From assembly GCA_902788365.1 (NCBI GenBank), contig CADAJN010000010.1:1-64000 (forward strand): 64,000 nt of DNA. The letters are read 5' to 3'. The DNA is from an uncultured Pseudomonadota bacterium. GTDB taxonomy: Bacteria; Pseudomonadota; Alphaproteobacteria; RF32; CAG-239. The translations under genes and the position numbers were made by a program. The notes under the pieces are model-generated. The model was not told the DNA's origin. It did not search any database and saw nothing but the letters and a program-made list of their open reading frames with translations. This document shows positions 17,223 through 27,663 of the stretch, piece by piece; the stretch's first letter is position 1, and each line of letters begins with the position of its first letter.

Positions 17223-18605
17223 TTAATTTATCGGTGCGGCAACGGCTTTATAAAAGGCGGTTAAGTTTTGCAAAACCTGCGCGGTGACGGCCACATAGTC
17301 TTGTTCGGCAGTAATCAGGTTTTGCTGAGTGCGCACAACTTGCGAAAATTCAATGAGGCCGCTTTCATATTTTTTTTGCGTCAGTTCAGCGGCTTTACGC
17401 ATATTTTGCAAGGCACGGGCTTTGTTTTGCGCAGCCGCGCGGTTTTCATAAAAGGCAGTTTGGGCATTTTTAATTTCGCTAACGGCATCTAAAACGGTTT
17501 GTTTGTAATCGGCGAGCGCCTCAGCTTTGATATATTTTTGCAAGCGCACGTTGTTTTGCAGGCGGTTCCAATCCAAAAGAGGCAGGCTGACGAGTGGCGC
17601 GTAATTGTAAGTTTGACTGTTTGAACGAAAAAGACTGCTGCCGCCTTGGGCAGCATATCCCCACAAACCGCTGAGGCTGATGTTTGGGTAAAGTTCGGCA
17701 ACGGCGGCACCGACCAGAGCATTTTCAGCAATCAAATTTTGTTCGGCCGCCGCCACATCTGGCCGAAAACGCACAGCAGAAGCCGGAAATTCGCGTAAAT
17801 TATGGTGTGCAGTTATTTTTGATGTTGAAAGCGGGGTTAATTTGGTATCATTTAGCGGTAATTCGTCTGGCAAAACACCGATAAGTGTAGCCAGCGCATT
17901 GCGATATTGCTCAATGGCGGTGCGATATTGCGGAATTTGCGCGCGTGTATTCTCAAGCAAATATTGTGCCTCACTATAAGCGGTTTCATCAGTTAAACCG
18001 TTGTTATATTTAGATTTTACCATGTTAAGTATTTCTTGTTGCAAACGCGCATTTTTTTCGGTTAAGCGCAAATTTTCGCTATTTTGGCGCAGATTGATAT
18101 AAGCGCTGATTATTTCCGCGGCGATAAGAATTTTGACATTTTCTAGTGTGTATTCTGCCGCTTTTAACAAAGCACGGTCAGCCTCAATTTGGCGGCGATT
18201 TTTGCCCCATAAATCTATGTTCCACGAGGCATTGAGGCCGGCGGAATAATAATGTGAGTTGGCGGTAAGACTGATGTTTTTGCTTTGTTTATCGTAATTA
18301 TAGCCGCCTTGAGCATTTATTTGCGGCAGGGCGGCGACTTTGGTGATTTGCAATTGTGTGCGCGCTTGTTTCAGGCGAAGTATGGCGGTTTTTATATCGG
18401 TGTTGTTTTTTAAGCCTTGTTCTACCAAAGCAGTCAGTTGAACATCGGCAAAATCGGTATACCATTTTTGCGGCAGGGGTTTGGCGGCCGATATGTTGAG
18501 GTTTTGCGCCAAAGTGGCGTCGGAATAAGATTTTGGCGGAACATAATTTTCACCGACACTGCAGGATATGCAAAATAAAAAGGCTAAGGATAGGATTTTA
18601 CGCAT
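17223..18605 (-). CDS. Outer-membrane efflux lipoprotein, NodT/OprM family
   Basis: 460 aa. A short signal peptide leads to a lipobox-like CISC followed by the family motif ENYVPP. Two repeated TolC-type halves rich in helical Gln/Ala follow. It forms the outer-membrane channel of the tripartite pump encoded with the two genes upstream. Its start overlaps the RND gene stop by 8 bp, so the operon order is adaptor, pump, channel. Confidence 0.92.
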   Translation of the reverse strand: MRKILSLAFLFCISCSVGENYVPPKSYSDATLAQNLNISAAKPLPQKWYTDFADVQLTALVEQGLKNNTDIKTAILRLKQARTQLQITKVAALPQINAQGGYNYDKQSKNISLTANSHYYSAGLNASWNIDLWGKNRRQIEADRALLKAAEYTLENVKILIAAEIISAYINLRQNSENLRLTEKNARLQQEILNMVKSKYNNGLTDETAYSEAQYLLENTRAQIPQYRTAIEQYRNALATLIGVLPDELPLNDTKLTPLSTSKITAHHNLREFPASAVRFRPDVAAAEQNLIAENALVGAAVAELYPNISLSGLWGYAAQGGSSLFRSNSQTYNYAPLVSLPLLDWNRLQNNVRLQKYIKAEALADYKQTVLDAVSEIKNAQTAFYENRAAAQNKARALQNMRKAAELTQKKYESGLIEFSQVVRTQQNLITAEQDYVAVTAQVLQNLTAFYKAVAAPIN

Positions 18606-21600
18606 GGTTGTTTTTCTCCGGCAAACGAGGTTGAAAATGCTCTTTTAAGGTTTCAAAAACCGCAAACAACGGCGGAATAAAAATAATACCGATTGCGGTG
18701 GCAAAAATCATGCCGTAAAATACGGCCGAGCCGATGGCTATTTGCGAGCCGGCGCCCGCACCTTTGGCTACAATCATCGGAAAAACACCTAAAATAAAGG
18801 TAAAAGCCGTCATTAAAACCGCGCGATAACGTTCGTCGGCACCTTTTTTGGCGGCTTCCACAATACTCAAACCTTGCTCGCGATACATTTTAGTAAACTC
18901 AACAATTAAAATGGCATTTTTGGCCGCCAAACCGATAAGCATAACAAGGCCGAGCTGGGCGTATATGCTGAGCGATTGATGCATAAAAAACAGGCCGATT
19001 AAAGCGCCCAAAATGGCAAACACAGTGGAAAATATGACAGCTAATGCCAACATCCAGCTTTCATACAATGCCACTAAAAACAAATAGCAAAAAATGACTG
19101 CCAGTGTAATTAAAATAAGTGCCAAACCGCGGGTTTCCACCTCTTGCAGGCTTAAACCGGTCCACTGAATGCCGTATGACGGCGGTAAAGATTTTTCCAG
19201 ATTTTCCAAGTCGGCGAGTGCCGTGCCGCTGCTTACGCCTTCACGAGAGAGTGCGGTGACGGCGGCAGTGGTGTATTGGTTAAAACGATAAATGACTTTT
19301 GGCGAAAGCTCGGTTTTAATTTCGGCAAAGTTATTGATTTGCACCAGATTACCGGTTTTTGAGCGCACATAAAGTTTGCCGATATCGGCCACATTTTTGC
19401 GGAAAGCATAATCGGCTTGCAAAATAACCTTGTTAACCTGTCCGCTTAAAGTGATATTGTTAATATAGCGCGAGCCTAAATTGTTTTGTAAAACCGTAAA
19501 CAAATCGGCCACGTTGATTTTGTAATATTCTAATTTGCGGCGGTCAAGGTCAAGAAAAATGTGCGGCGTATCGGCGGTAAAGGTGGAAAAAGCATAGCTG
19601 AAGTCGGGGTTTTGATTGACGGTTCGCAAATATTTATTTAATTGAGCCGAAAGCTCTTTGGCGGAAATATTGCCGTCGGTGGTGATAAATTGCAGAGAAA
19701 TACCGTTGCTGTCACCAACACCGGGAATTGACGGCGGGGCAAAAAAGTTAATTTTAGCACCGGTGTAGTCGGCAAAGGCTTTGCGTAGCTGTGTGGAAAT
19801 GGAGTCAAGCGACAAAGATGCAGATTTGCGCTTGTCCCACGGCTCCAGTCCGACCACGCCGAGCGCCACGTTTTCACCGCCGCCGCCAAGCATGCTGTAA
19901 CCGGCAACCGTAATAAAATATTTGACACCGGCTATTGAAGAAATGCGGCGGTTCATTTCGCTGATAACCTCACTTGTATAATTTATGCCGGCGGTGTCGG
20001 GCAGCTGCAAATCGGCAAAGATAATACCTTGGTCTTCTTCAGGCAAAAAAGAAGTCGGGGTGAAGCGAAATGCCAAAACAATTGCCGCAATCACGCCTAA
20101 GACAATCAAAACCGTTAATTTCAGCCGTGTGGCAAAAAAGGTAACCAAGCGGATATAATGGTTACGGGTAAAATCAAGAAAAGTATCAAATTTTTTGAAA
20201 AAACCGTGTGGCGGCTTATCGCTTTCACGGGCAAAAAACACTGCACATAAAGCCGGACTTAGGGTTAAGGCATTAAGCGAAGAAAAAAGCACCGAAGTGG
20301 CGATGGTAACGGCAAATTGCTGATAAATTTTGCCGGTGATGCCGGCCATTAAACCGACCGGCACAAAAATGGCCAGTAATACAAAAGTGGTGGCAATGAC
20401 CGCACTGCCGATTTGTTGCATGGCTAAAACGGCGGCATCGTGCGCGGATTTGTGCTCGTATGTCATTAAATATTGCACGCGTTCTACCACGATAATAGCA
20501 TCATCAACCACTAAGCCGATGGCCAAAATCATGGCAAACAGAGTTAAAATGTTGATGTTAAAGCCTAAAACATAAATGACGGCAAATGTGGCAATCAGCG
20601 AAACCGGAATGGTTAAAAGCGGTATAAGTGTGGTGGTCAGTTTTTGCAAAAAAACGTATGTGACAAGCATGACCAGTAAAAAGGTGATTATCAATGTATC
20701 AATAATGCTTTCAATGGAAGCGCGCACATAATCGGTGGAATCGTATGCTACTTGAAGTTGCATATCAGGTGGCATTTTTTGCGACAGCTCGGCAATTTTT
20801 TTGCGGATATTGTTCATAATTTGCAAAGAATTGGAATTTGGTGTTTGATTTATGCCGATAACCAAAGCCGGCGCATTGTTATAGGCTGATTTGAGGTTAT
20901 AAGAATCGGCGCCGAGTTCAATATGCGACACGTCTTTCAAATATACAATGCCGCCGTTATCTGACGAAGTTATAACAATATTTTCAAAGTCTTCTATGGT
21001 GGAAAGCAGGCCTTTTGCCGTAAGCGACAGCACGATTTTGTTATTTGCGGCACTCGGGGCGGCGCCGATGCTGCCTACCGAAGCTTGCACATTTTGCGCT
21101 TTAACGGCATTCATAACATCGGTTGCGGTTAAACCTAAACTGCTGAGCTTATTGGTGTTCAGCCAAATACGCATGCTGTATTGCGGGCCGAAGATGTTAA
21201 CATCGCCGACGCCTTTAACGCGCGAAAGAGCATTTTTCAGGTTTGTGTAAGCATAGTTGCTTAAAAATAAGTCGTCATAAGTATGATTTGGCGAGCGCAG
21301 AACCAACATGGCCAACATATTGGAGTTTTGCGTTTTGACCTCAAGTCCGTATTGGGTTACTTCGGGCGGTAAATCCGATGAGGCTTGTTGCAGGCGATTT
21401 TGCACCTTAACTTGCGCAATATCGGGGTCTGTGCCAACCGCAAAAGTTACGGTTAATTTGTATGATCCGTTATCGTCAGATGAAGATGACATATATAACA
21501 TATTATCTACACCGTTTATTTCATTTTCAATCGGAATGGCAACCGTATCGGCCAAAACTTGGGCATTGGCGCCGGTGTATGTGGTGGAAACGGCAATTTG

Positions 21601-21726
21601 CGGCGGCGTAATTTCCGGAAACTGGGCAATCGGCAAAACAAAAATGGCAAGCAAGCCCAACAGAATCATAACAACAGACATCACAATGGCAAATCGCGGC
21701 CGATTTATGAAAAATGCTGAAAACAT
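18598..21726 (-). CDS. RND multidrug efflux pump, AcrB/HAE1 family
   Basis: A 1042-aa inner-membrane proton-driven transporter. It has the N-terminal FINRPRFA helix, the large periplasmic loops, and the proton-relay Asp pair in [13 protein letters not shown] in TM4. TM10-12 contains the matching Lys region ([12 protein letters not shown]). Length equals the family's. It lies between its adaptor (4-bp gap) and its outer-membrane partner (overlap). Confidence 0.95.
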   Translation of the reverse strand: MFSAFFINRPRFAIVMSVVMILLGLLAIFVLPIAQFPEITPPQIAVSTTYTGANAQVLADTVAIPIENEINGVDNMLYMSSSSDDNGSYKLTVTFAVGTDPDIAQVKVQNRLQQASSDLPPEVTQYGLEVKTQNSNMLAMLVLRSPNHTYDDLFLSNYAYTNLKNALSRVKGVGDVNIFGPQYSMRIWLNTNKLSSLGLTATDVMNAVKAQNVQASVGSIGAAPSAANNKIVLSLTAKGLLSTIEDFENIVITSSDNGGIVYLKDVSHIELGADSYNLKSAYNNAPALVIGINQTPNSNSLQIMNNIRKKIAELSQKMPPDMQLQVAYDSTDYVRASIESIIDTLIITFLLVMLVTYVFLQKLTTTLIPLLTIPVSLIATFAVIYVLGFNINILTLFAMILAIGLVVDDAIIVVERVQYLMTYEHKSAHDAAVLAMQQIGSAVIATTFVLLAIFVPVGLMAGITGKIYQQFAVTIATSVLFSSLNALTLSPALCAVFFARESDKPPHGFFKKFDTFLDFTRNHYIRLVTFFATRLKLTVLIVLGVIAAIVLAFRFTPTSFLPEEDQGIIFADLQLPDTAGINYTSEVISEMNRRISSIAGVKYFITVAGYSMLGGGGENVALGVVGLEPWDKRKSASLSLDSISTQLRKAFADYTGAKINFFAPPSIPGVGDSNGISLQFITTDGNISAKELSAQLNKYLRTVNQNPDFSYAFSTFTADTPHIFLDLDRRKLEYYKINVADLFTVLQNNLGSRYINNITLSGQVNKVILQADYAFRKNVADIGKLYVRSKTGNLVQINNFAEIKTELSPKVIYRFNQYTTAAVTALSREGVSSGTALADLENLEKSLPPSYGIQWTGLSLQEVETRGLALILITLAVIFCYLFLVALYESWMLALAVIFSTVFAILGALIGLFFMHQSLSIYAQLGLVMLIGLAAKNAILIVEFTKMYREQGLSIVEAAKKGADERYRAVLMTAFTFILGVFPMIVAKGAGAGSQIAIGSAVFYGMIFATAIGIIFIPPLFAVFETLKEHFQPRLPEKNNHA

Positions 21727-21729
21727 ATT

Positions 21730-22875
21730 TTACGGCTCCGATGCAGATGTTGCGGCGCGGTTTTTTACGCTCACTTTTTGGTTGAGCATACTTTCATTAA
21801 CATCTTCGGTTACCCAAAATTCATCAGGCAAAAAATCGTCTTTTGCCACATACTGATTTTCGTGCTCGCCGATGATATCAACTTTGCGGGTTTGCAAAAT
21901 GCTGTTGTGAACGACATAAATAAAATCGCCGTCAGGTTTGAGCAAAACTTCCGATTTTGGTATGAGCCAAACGTTGTTATAGGTTTTTTCAAGCAAAACT
22001 TCCACATAGGCATTGGGCAGAAGTTTGTTATCAGAATTAACAAACTCAGTATATATCGCCAGCGAATCGGTTTTTCTATCTATGGTGTTGGCCGTATATT
22101 TGAATTCTCCGGTTTGCGGCAAAATTTCGCCGTCGGCAAGCCGGAGGTGCAAAACCAAATCGGCTGCTTCGTCTTTTTGAAAATGCTTAAGATATTCTTT
22201 GTCGGAAACCGAAAATACCACACGAATAGGGTTATATTGCACCAATTGCATAATGTTGCGGTTGGTGGGCGAAATGTAATCGCCGGGGGAAAGAGTGATG
22301 TTGCCCAAAGTGCCGTCAAAAGGGGCTTTTAAATAAGTATATGCAAAATTTGTTTGCGCGGTTTGTTTTTGAGCGTTTGCTTTGGTAAAATTACCAAGTG
22401 CCGATAAATAGGCGGCTTTGGCGCTATCCAGTTCGGTTTGAGAAATAACTGCGGTGCCGGCTTTTTGCATACGTTCATATTGTGATTTGGCATTGATTAA
22501 ATCGGCTTCGGCGGCAGATAAATCGCCTTCGGCAGCGGCAACGGCGGCAATGTATTCGTCCTGTTTTATAACAGCCAAAACATCGCCTTTTTTAACGGTT
22601 TGCCCGCCTTTTACCTTAATTTCATTAACATAACCGCTGATGTAGGGCACAATTTGCGTATCGTTTATGGCTTCAACCTGTCCGATGTAACTGTAGGTTA
22701 GGGTAATGGAGCGGCTTTGCGGTTTTATAGCCGATATTTGCGGAATTTGCGGCGCGGCGGCGTTATGCGGCAAACGGCGATGATGATAAAGCAGCCAGCC
22801 CGAGCCGATTATGCCGACCAGAACGGCAACGGTGATTATTCGTCCGATGATTTTGCGCTTGTTTCGTTTTGGCAT
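21730..22875 (-). CDS. RND periplasmic adaptor, AcrA/MexA family
   Basis: About 381 aa. A basic N-terminus and one membrane anchor (ITVAVLVGIIGSGWLLY) are followed by barrel-sandwich (lipoyl-like) halves with VKGGQTVKKGDVLAVI, an alpha-hairpin and the SPGDYI segment. ATG at 22875 is preferred; an in-frame start 60 bp upstream would add a stretch unlike the family. It is the first gene of the efflux operon. No local regulator gene is present. Confidence 0.92.
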   Translation of the reverse strand: MPKRNKRKIIGRIITVAVLVGIIGSGWLLYHHRRLPHNAAAPQIPQISAIKPQSRSITLTYSYIGQVEAINDTQIVPYISGYVNEIKVKGGQTVKKGDVLAVIKQDEYIAAVAAAEGDLSAAEADLINAKSQYERMQKAGTAVISQTELDSAKAAYLSALGNFTKANAQKQTAQTNFAYTYLKAPFDGTLGNITLSPGDYISPTNRNIMQLVQYNPIRVVFSVSDKEYLKHFQKDEAADLVLHLRLADGEILPQTGEFKYTANTIDRKTDSLAIYTEFVNSDNKLLPNAYVEVLLEKTYNNVWLIPKSEVLLKPDGDFIYVVHNSILQTRKVDIIGEHENQYVAKDDFLPDEFWVTEDVNESMLNQKVSVKNRAATSASEP

Positions 22876-22972
22876 GTTTTTTCCCTTATACTTCGCTAAG
22901 AAAAGTAATAAGTAAAAAAGCGATTTCAAGTGCAATCAGGCGCGCTGAGCCGACAGGCAATAAAAAATTTTT

Positions 22973-23695
22973 TTATTTTAAAAGAGCTTTTTGACGCGAA
23001 AATTCCGCTTTGGCTTTTTGCAACTCTGTCATAAACTCGTCATTGGCATGCAGGCGATTTATCAGTGCCGAAGTCAGAACGCGGGCGTGATCAACATCGC
23101 TTTGATAATGGAAGCCGACAATGACGCGGCTTTCACCGTATTCGTAGCCGCGTTTTAAAATTTCGTCTTGGCGCTCAGGATTGATTTCGGCCAAAACCAG
23201 TGCAAGCCCCCAGCCCATTGTGGTGTGTCCCGACGGATAAGAGGAGTTTGTGCTTAGCTTTTCTTCATCTTGCGGCACCGGCGTTGGTTCATGAAATTGC
23301 ACAAAGGGGCGAATGCGCATAAATTGGCTTTTGGCTTTATCTTTGCAAACATAGGTTGTGGCCAAAACTCTCTCCATAAGAGCCACAATTTCCGGTGTGT
23401 TTTCTTTTGAAATGGTGAGGCCGAAAGGTTCGGAATATATTTTAGAAAAATATTCTATGGTGTGTGAGGCGTCTTCTATGGCCTGTTTGCCGCGCTCGGT
23501 ATCGCGCATGGTTTTACCCCATTCATAGCGCATCCAATCGTTATAAAAAGCGGCATCCGTGGTTTTTGGCGGCAGGGGAAGAAATTGTGAAGCAGTCGGA
23601 ACTTCATCGGCGGTTAAAAAAGGCGTCACTTCGGCAAAGCACGGTGTGGCAAATAAAAGAGATAAAATAAATAAAACATTATATATTTTTTTCAT
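22973..23695 (-). CDS. Class A nonspecific acid phosphatase (PAP2 superfamily)
   Basis: About 240 aa, with a classical signal peptide (basic start, hydrophobic core, cut after PCFA). The three-part phosphatase signature is complete: KSQFMRIRP, YPSGHTTMG, and SRVIVGFHYQSDVDHAR. It is therefore probably a secreted periplasmic vanadium-haloperoxidase-fold phosphatase that cleaves phosphate esters. It is monocistronic. The start is Met6 of the longer frame, which begins the signal peptide. Confidence 0.93.
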   Translation of the reverse strand: MKKIYNVLFILSLLFATPCFAEVTPFLTADEVPTASQFLPLPPKTTDAAFYNDWMRYEWGKTMRDTERGKQAIEDASHTIEYFSKIYSEPFGLTISKENTPEIVALMERVLATTYVCKDKAKSQFMRIRPFVQFHEPTPVPQDEEKLSTNSSYPSGHTTMGWGLALVLAEINPERQDEILKRGYEYGESRVIVGFHYQSDVDHARVLTSALINRLHANDEFMTELQKAKAEFSRQKALLK

Positions 23696-23804
23696 AAAAA
23701 ACTCCGGCAAATAAGTAATTATTTTTCGGTAAGAATAGCGAGAGTGCGTGTTGAAGTCAAGAAGGATATTTTATGTATCAGTTTTAAAATATAAATTCAT
23801 CTTA

Positions 23805-24905
23805 TTATCGGGAATATTCTTTTTTTACCGGTGTTACATTTTTATACCCCAATAAAAAATGGAGATGCATCGGTAAAATTTTGGCTGAAAATGTTATTAA
23901 ATAACAAATAATCAATATAATTACAAGCGGTGCGATTATTCTGTATGTAAAGCTTTGTATCGGATAGTTGTTAATTCCAAAATAACCGAAAACAGCAGGT
24001 AAAGTATGATAAACAATCATTATATGGACCAGATAAATGCTTAAACTACAAGAAAGAACTTTGTTAAACAAAGATTTAGAAGTTTCAGATTTAAAAATAA
24101 AATCCCAATTATGATATTTGCACCACACAAAAATTGCAGTAGCATAAAAAACCGATGGAAAATTATAATACCCTTTAAAAAATTGATTTATTTCTCCTGT
24201 CGGATATGAAAGAAATGCTGTGCCAAAATAGTGAAAAAGAAAACCTATGAAACCTAGAACATAAATAAATGTTCTTTGTTTTAATGATAAATTGGTGTTT
24301 CCGAGAAAATACCCCAGAAAACAAAACAGTAAAGGTTGCAAATAAAAAAATATTTGTAAATCGGGCACATTTAACAGTTTGGCCTTATCTAAAAACGGCA
24401 AAACGGAAAAAATTATGAAACAGCATACGGATAACCACTTGAAACACAGTATTTTATTTGGGATAAGACTAAAATAAATCATGCTCAAATAACAGAACAG
24501 TATTTGATAAAAAAAATAAAAAGTATACTCAATTTTACAATGTAAAAATCTACTCCAAAAATCAGTATTAAAATGCATATCATTGTATACAAGATAATAA
24601 AGCACTGACCAAACAAAAAAAGGAACAAAAACGCGAGCAAACCGCTTTTTTAGAAATAACATCGTATTATAGCGTTGTCTGTAATCTAGCAATGTATATC
24701 CGGATAACATAAAAAAACAAGGAACCGCAAAGTAAAACAAACATTCTATAAAGTTAGACGTATACCAAACTATTCCATCGGGATGAAGCCAGTAAATGGC
24801 ATTTACATGCAAATAGACAACCGCTACACAAGAAAGCACCGTTAAAACACTTACCCATTTGGTATTTTGATTTTTGGAATTCATCATAGATTGCTTTGCA
24901 CTCAT
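23805..24905 (-). CDS. Membrane acyltransferase, acyltransferase-3 family
   Basis: 366 aa with about ten hydrophobic spans. The N-terminal pattern VLSCVAVVYLHVNA holds the family's His, followed by PCFFMLSGYTLL and an RFARVFVPFFVW segment. Such enzymes O-acylate surface sugars. It is AT-rich and begins the accessory island. The start is ambiguous (24905 or 24884). It is not physically linked to the glycan operon 13 kb away. Confidence 0.85.
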   Translation of the reverse strand: MSAKQSMMNSKNQNTKWVSVLTVLSCVAVVYLHVNAIYWLHPDGIVWYTSNFIECLFYFAVPCFFMLSGYTLLDYRQRYNTMLFLKKRFARVFVPFFVWSVLYYLVYNDMHFNTDFWSRFLHCKIEYTFYFFYQILFCYLSMIYFSLIPNKILCFKWLSVCCFIIFSVLPFLDKAKLLNVPDLQIFFYLQPLLFCFLGYFLGNTNLSLKQRTFIYVLGFIGFLFHYFGTAFLSYPTGEINQFFKGYYNFPSVFYATAIFVWCKYHNWDFIFKSETSKSLFNKVLSCSLSIYLVHIMIVYHTLPAVFGYFGINNYPIQSFTYRIIAPLVIILIICYLITFSAKILPMHLHFLLGYKNVTPVKKEYSR

Positions 24906-25041
24906 TACTTTATTGCACGCTCATTTGCAGGGTAATATTTTTTTGAATAAAAGTCAATTCATCTTTGCCAAGCAATTTTTCTAATATACTGAACGGACAC
25001 GACAGTGTCTTAGTGAAAATCCGGAATAAATCTTTATGGTT

Positions 25042-25096
25042 GACGGATTTACAGCCTGTTGTTAGTATTGGTGATGCTAACCTCGCAAGTTGCGAG
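25042..25096 (-). repeat. Island repeat family R3, copy A
   Basis: On the minus strand: palindrome CTCGCAACTTGCGAG, then GTTAGCATCACCAATACTA, then a degenerate hairpin. It lies just behind the IMPase-like gene. Related copies are at 26224-26366, 27455-27672 and 30684-30800. Confidence 0.6.
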
Positions 25097-25119
25097 TATT
25101 GTATTTTATAAAATGGCTC

Positions 25120-25941
25120 TCAAACTCTTACAATTTCAGAGAAAATATTTTTTATTTCGTCTATTTCATCTTTAAATCCCATTATCATCATATTTTTAAT
25201 CTTTCCTTTTTCAGAAATATATTTAGGAGAAATTGTGATTTCTTCTTTTGTATCATAGTCATAAATACCCATTCCGTAAATTTTACAGATGAGCATTAAT
25301 GGCGCAATATCCCATAATTTTGCTGTAGCTAACACAGCCCTCAACTGCCCCAAAGATAGATATAAAGAATAAATAGCTGCAGAAAAATAATCCTGAGCAA
25401 TAAATTTTCCGTTTATATGATTTGGCTTTAATTTAACCTCCCACATATGCGCCTGAACAACGCGAGAAACACCTTTGGGAAATTTATTCAGTATCTCAGT
25501 TTTACCGAAGTGTTCTCTATATACTTGTTTGCCATCTGTATAAACGAGCTCATCTAAGGCCGGCGCACAAATAAATCCATATAAAGGTTCTCCGTTTTTG
25601 AATACAGAAAGCAATATTCCATAAAATGGCAAACCTGAACTATAATTTAATGTTCCATCAATAGGATCTAATATAAATTGGTATTCTGTATTAGCAATTT
25701 GTTGGAACAAACTTCCATCCAAATCATCAATGCTTTCTTCGTCAATAATAACATAATTTAAATCAGCAAAATTTTCTTTTGCAAATTGTTCAAAAGCTTT
25801 ACTATTATGTAAGTCAACATCTGTAACTATAGATAAAATGGCATCGTTATCTTCTTTATAATTTACCTTATGCTTTTGTTGCATTGCATCAAAAGAATAT
25901 TTTCCGATTTCTTTTACAAACTCTTTTATTTTATAGAACAC
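25120..25941 (-). CDS. Inositol-monophosphatase-family phosphatase
   Basis: About 274 aa. The metal-binding motifs are present: DEES, LDPIDGTLNY and LWDIAPLMLI (family WDxAA). These enzymes dephosphorylate small sugar or nucleotide phosphates (inositol phosphate, PAP, histidinol phosphate); the sequence does not say which. GTG at 25941 is preferred because AGGAG lies 7 bases upstream, whereas the upstream ATG (25971) has no such site. It is the last gene of the island's minus block and ends in an R3 repeat. Confidence 0.85.
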   Translation of the reverse strand: MFYKIKEFVKEIGKYSFDAMQQKHKVNYKEDNDAILSIVTDVDLHNSKAFEQFAKENFADLNYVIIDEESIDDLDGSLFQQIANTEYQFILDPIDGTLNYSSGLPFYGILLSVFKNGEPLYGFICAPALDELVYTDGKQVYREHFGKTEILNKFPKGVSRVVQAHMWEVKLKPNHINGKFIAQDYFSAAIYSLYLSLGQLRAVLATAKLWDIAPLMLICKIYGMGIYDYDTKEEITISPKYISEKGKIKNMMIMGFKDEIDEIKNIFSEIVRV

Positions 25942-25971
25942 CGTATATCTCCTAAACAAATTCAATTCCAT

Positions 25972-26406
25972 TTTATCTTATGATATGATAAAATTAAGCG
26001 TAAAATGAGTTTTTTGAGCAACTTTTACAGAAGAATATAATCTTGAGCATTCCGATGATACATTTTCATAATTAACAAAGCAATAACCCATGAAACAATA
26101 CTCATGATTTTATCTTTTCATAACATCTACTATATTATTTCATAATTAGATATTTTTTCAAGTATTTTTCATAAAAAAGGAAAAAATTTTTAGAATCTCC
26201 TGATTTTATTGTATATTTACATCAAGAGTTCGTAAAATTTCCCAAAACAGTCAATTTCAAAAAACAAAGATTTGAACTCGCATAAGCGCTTGAAAATAAA
26301 AGAAAAAGCAGGCAATTTAGAGCCTGCTGTTTGTATTGGTAATGCTAACCTCGCAGTTTACGAGCCTAATTTTTCAAAATACTTCTTTATTGCCGTCAAA
26401 AACGCA
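25972..26406. repeat. Gap with island repeat R3 copy B
   Basis: 26224-26366 is the repeat. On the minus strand it reads CTCGTAAACTGCGAG, GTTAGCATTACCAATACAAA, a terminator hairpin, TTTTTCTTTTATTTTCAAGC, then GAGTTC and finally GGGAAATTTTACGAACTC. The remaining 25972-26223 is AT-rich with no gene seen. Confidence 0.6.
26301..26328 (-). terminator. Terminator behind the kinase-pyrophosphatase fusion
   Basis: Stem AGCAGGC/GCCTGCT (26307-26313 with 26322-26328) followed on the minus strand by TTTTTCTTTTATTTT. Confidence 0.8.
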
Positions 26407-27219
26407 TCAAAAAATTGGATTTCTTATCAAAATATGCTTAAACCACTTTTCTTGAAAAGCGATATTTTTTTCAATAAGCTCATCCGTCAAATCATAAGCT
26501 TCCGGCACTACAATCAACTTATCATCGTTGTCATTCGTGCGATGAACAATTCCTATACATCGTCCGACATATTCTTTAAGTGCTTTATTTTCCATTAATA
26601 CATAGGCATCTAATTCTTCACCATCGCCTGATTTTGTAAACCTTACAAAACCATAATTTACCGGATATTCAAAACCATATTTTGGATGCTTGCTCCCTAA
26701 AGGCCTGTCAATTTTAACATATACCAGTTCTCCAATATATTTTGTATTTGGCGCATTATATAAAATAACCGGATAATCGTCCACATCACACCATGATTCA
26801 TATTGTTTTGCCAGACAATCAAATGCTTTTTCATCAATCCATAAAGCATTTTTTTCAATTTCCGTTCTCTTTAATACTCTTTGTTTAGCTGTAGCTAAAT
26901 CGCAAAAAACACAATGAAAAACGACTTGTTCCGTCAACGTTTTTGCCCAATTATAATATTCTTTTCGTTTTTCATGCGTCCAAAATCCATAATCTAAAAT
27001 AACATCTTGTCCTTTACATACATATTCAGCCGTCTTTTCGCGAATTTCATGGTCTACGATTTTATATTTAGTTTGAAAATCATCAGGATTACGCCCATAT
27101 CGTTCAAGCATTATTTCATCATGGGTAAACCGAACAGCCGAAAGCTCTTTTTCCAATTCTTTGGCTATTGTTGTTTTACCAAATCCCATAAATCCGACCA
27201 TTAAATGAATTGTAGGCAT
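26407..27219 (-). CDS. P-loop kinase fused to inorganic-pyrophosphatase-like domain
   Basis: 270 aa. Residues 1-165 form a P-loop kinase-like domain with Walker A GFMGFGKTT and a DYGFWTHEKR segment. Residues 165-270 resemble a family I pyrophosphatase-like domain: KIDRPLGSKHP, YPVNYGFV, DGEELDAYVL, IVHRTNDNDDKLIVVPE. The pyrophosphatase half keeps the acidic DGEELDAY cluster. Such a fusion could drive a nucleotidyl transfer or sugar activation by removing pyrophosphate; the substrate is unknown. The ribosome binding site is GGAGAA. It stands between two R3 repeats. Confidence 0.8.
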   Translation of the reverse strand: MPTIHLMVGFMGFGKTTIAKELEKELSAVRFTHDEIMLERYGRNPDDFQTKYKIVDHEIREKTAEYVCKGQDVILDYGFWTHEKRKEYYNWAKTLTEQVVFHCVFCDLATAKQRVLKRTEIEKNALWIDEKAFDCLAKQYESWCDVDDYPVILYNAPNTKYIGELVYVKIDRPLGSKHPKYGFEYPVNYGFVRFTKSGDGEELDAYVLMENKALKEYVGRCIGIVHRTNDNDDKLIVVPEAYDLTDELIEKNIAFQEKWFKHILIRNPIF

Positions 27220-27663
27220 TTATTTTCTCCGCTGATAATCTTCGTTCATATATTACAAAACTTGCTCTATAAAGTAAACCCCTACAGTTCATAAAATTTC
27301 CCCTTTTTTATTGTCATTCCTCGCACGGCACTGTGTGTCCGTGCGTCAAGGAATCTTATCTTTGCGTAGCGCTATATTTTTTAAATTTGAAGATGCCTTA
27401 AATTTTTCTCCTTTGTCAAAAAATAGACATAACTTTTATGCTTGATTTAAAAAGAAAAAACAGCCATTTTTCAGGCTGTTGTTTGTATTGGTGTCTTGCT
27501 TCGTAAGTTTCGCGATAATATCGCTCAACAACTGCGCTTCGGTCACTTGTTTACTAATTTCGCCTCTGCTTATGCTTCGGCTTATTAAGTAGACTGCGCA
27601 TCACCAATAAAAAAAGCGACATTAAGTCGCTTTTATTTGTATTGGTGATGCTTTGCTCGCAAT
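27220..27663. repeat. Gap with double R3 repeat, copy C
   Basis: Two R3-type units: the outer terminator hairpin 27459-27480, then ATTGGTG (27487-27493) to CACCAAT (27602-27608) as an inverted pair about 120 bp apart, then a second hairpin and GTATTGGTGATGC. The last part, GCTCGCAATTTACGAGC, contains the stop codon of the next gene. 27313-27372 is a copy of the ATCTTTGCGTAGC repeat also seen near 17100. No gene. Confidence 0.6.
27612..27634. terminator. Bidirectional-looking terminator behind the Mur-ligase-like gene
   Basis: Stem AAAAGCGAC/GTCGCTTTT (27612-27620 with 27626-27634) with A/T tracts on both sides; it is flanked by GCATCACCAATA inverted repeats. Confidence 0.75.

Noticed and set aside
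27481-27610. A gene in the 120-bp segment between ATTGGTG inverted repeats
   Set aside because: Stops occur in all frames; it is only an inverted-repeat element.
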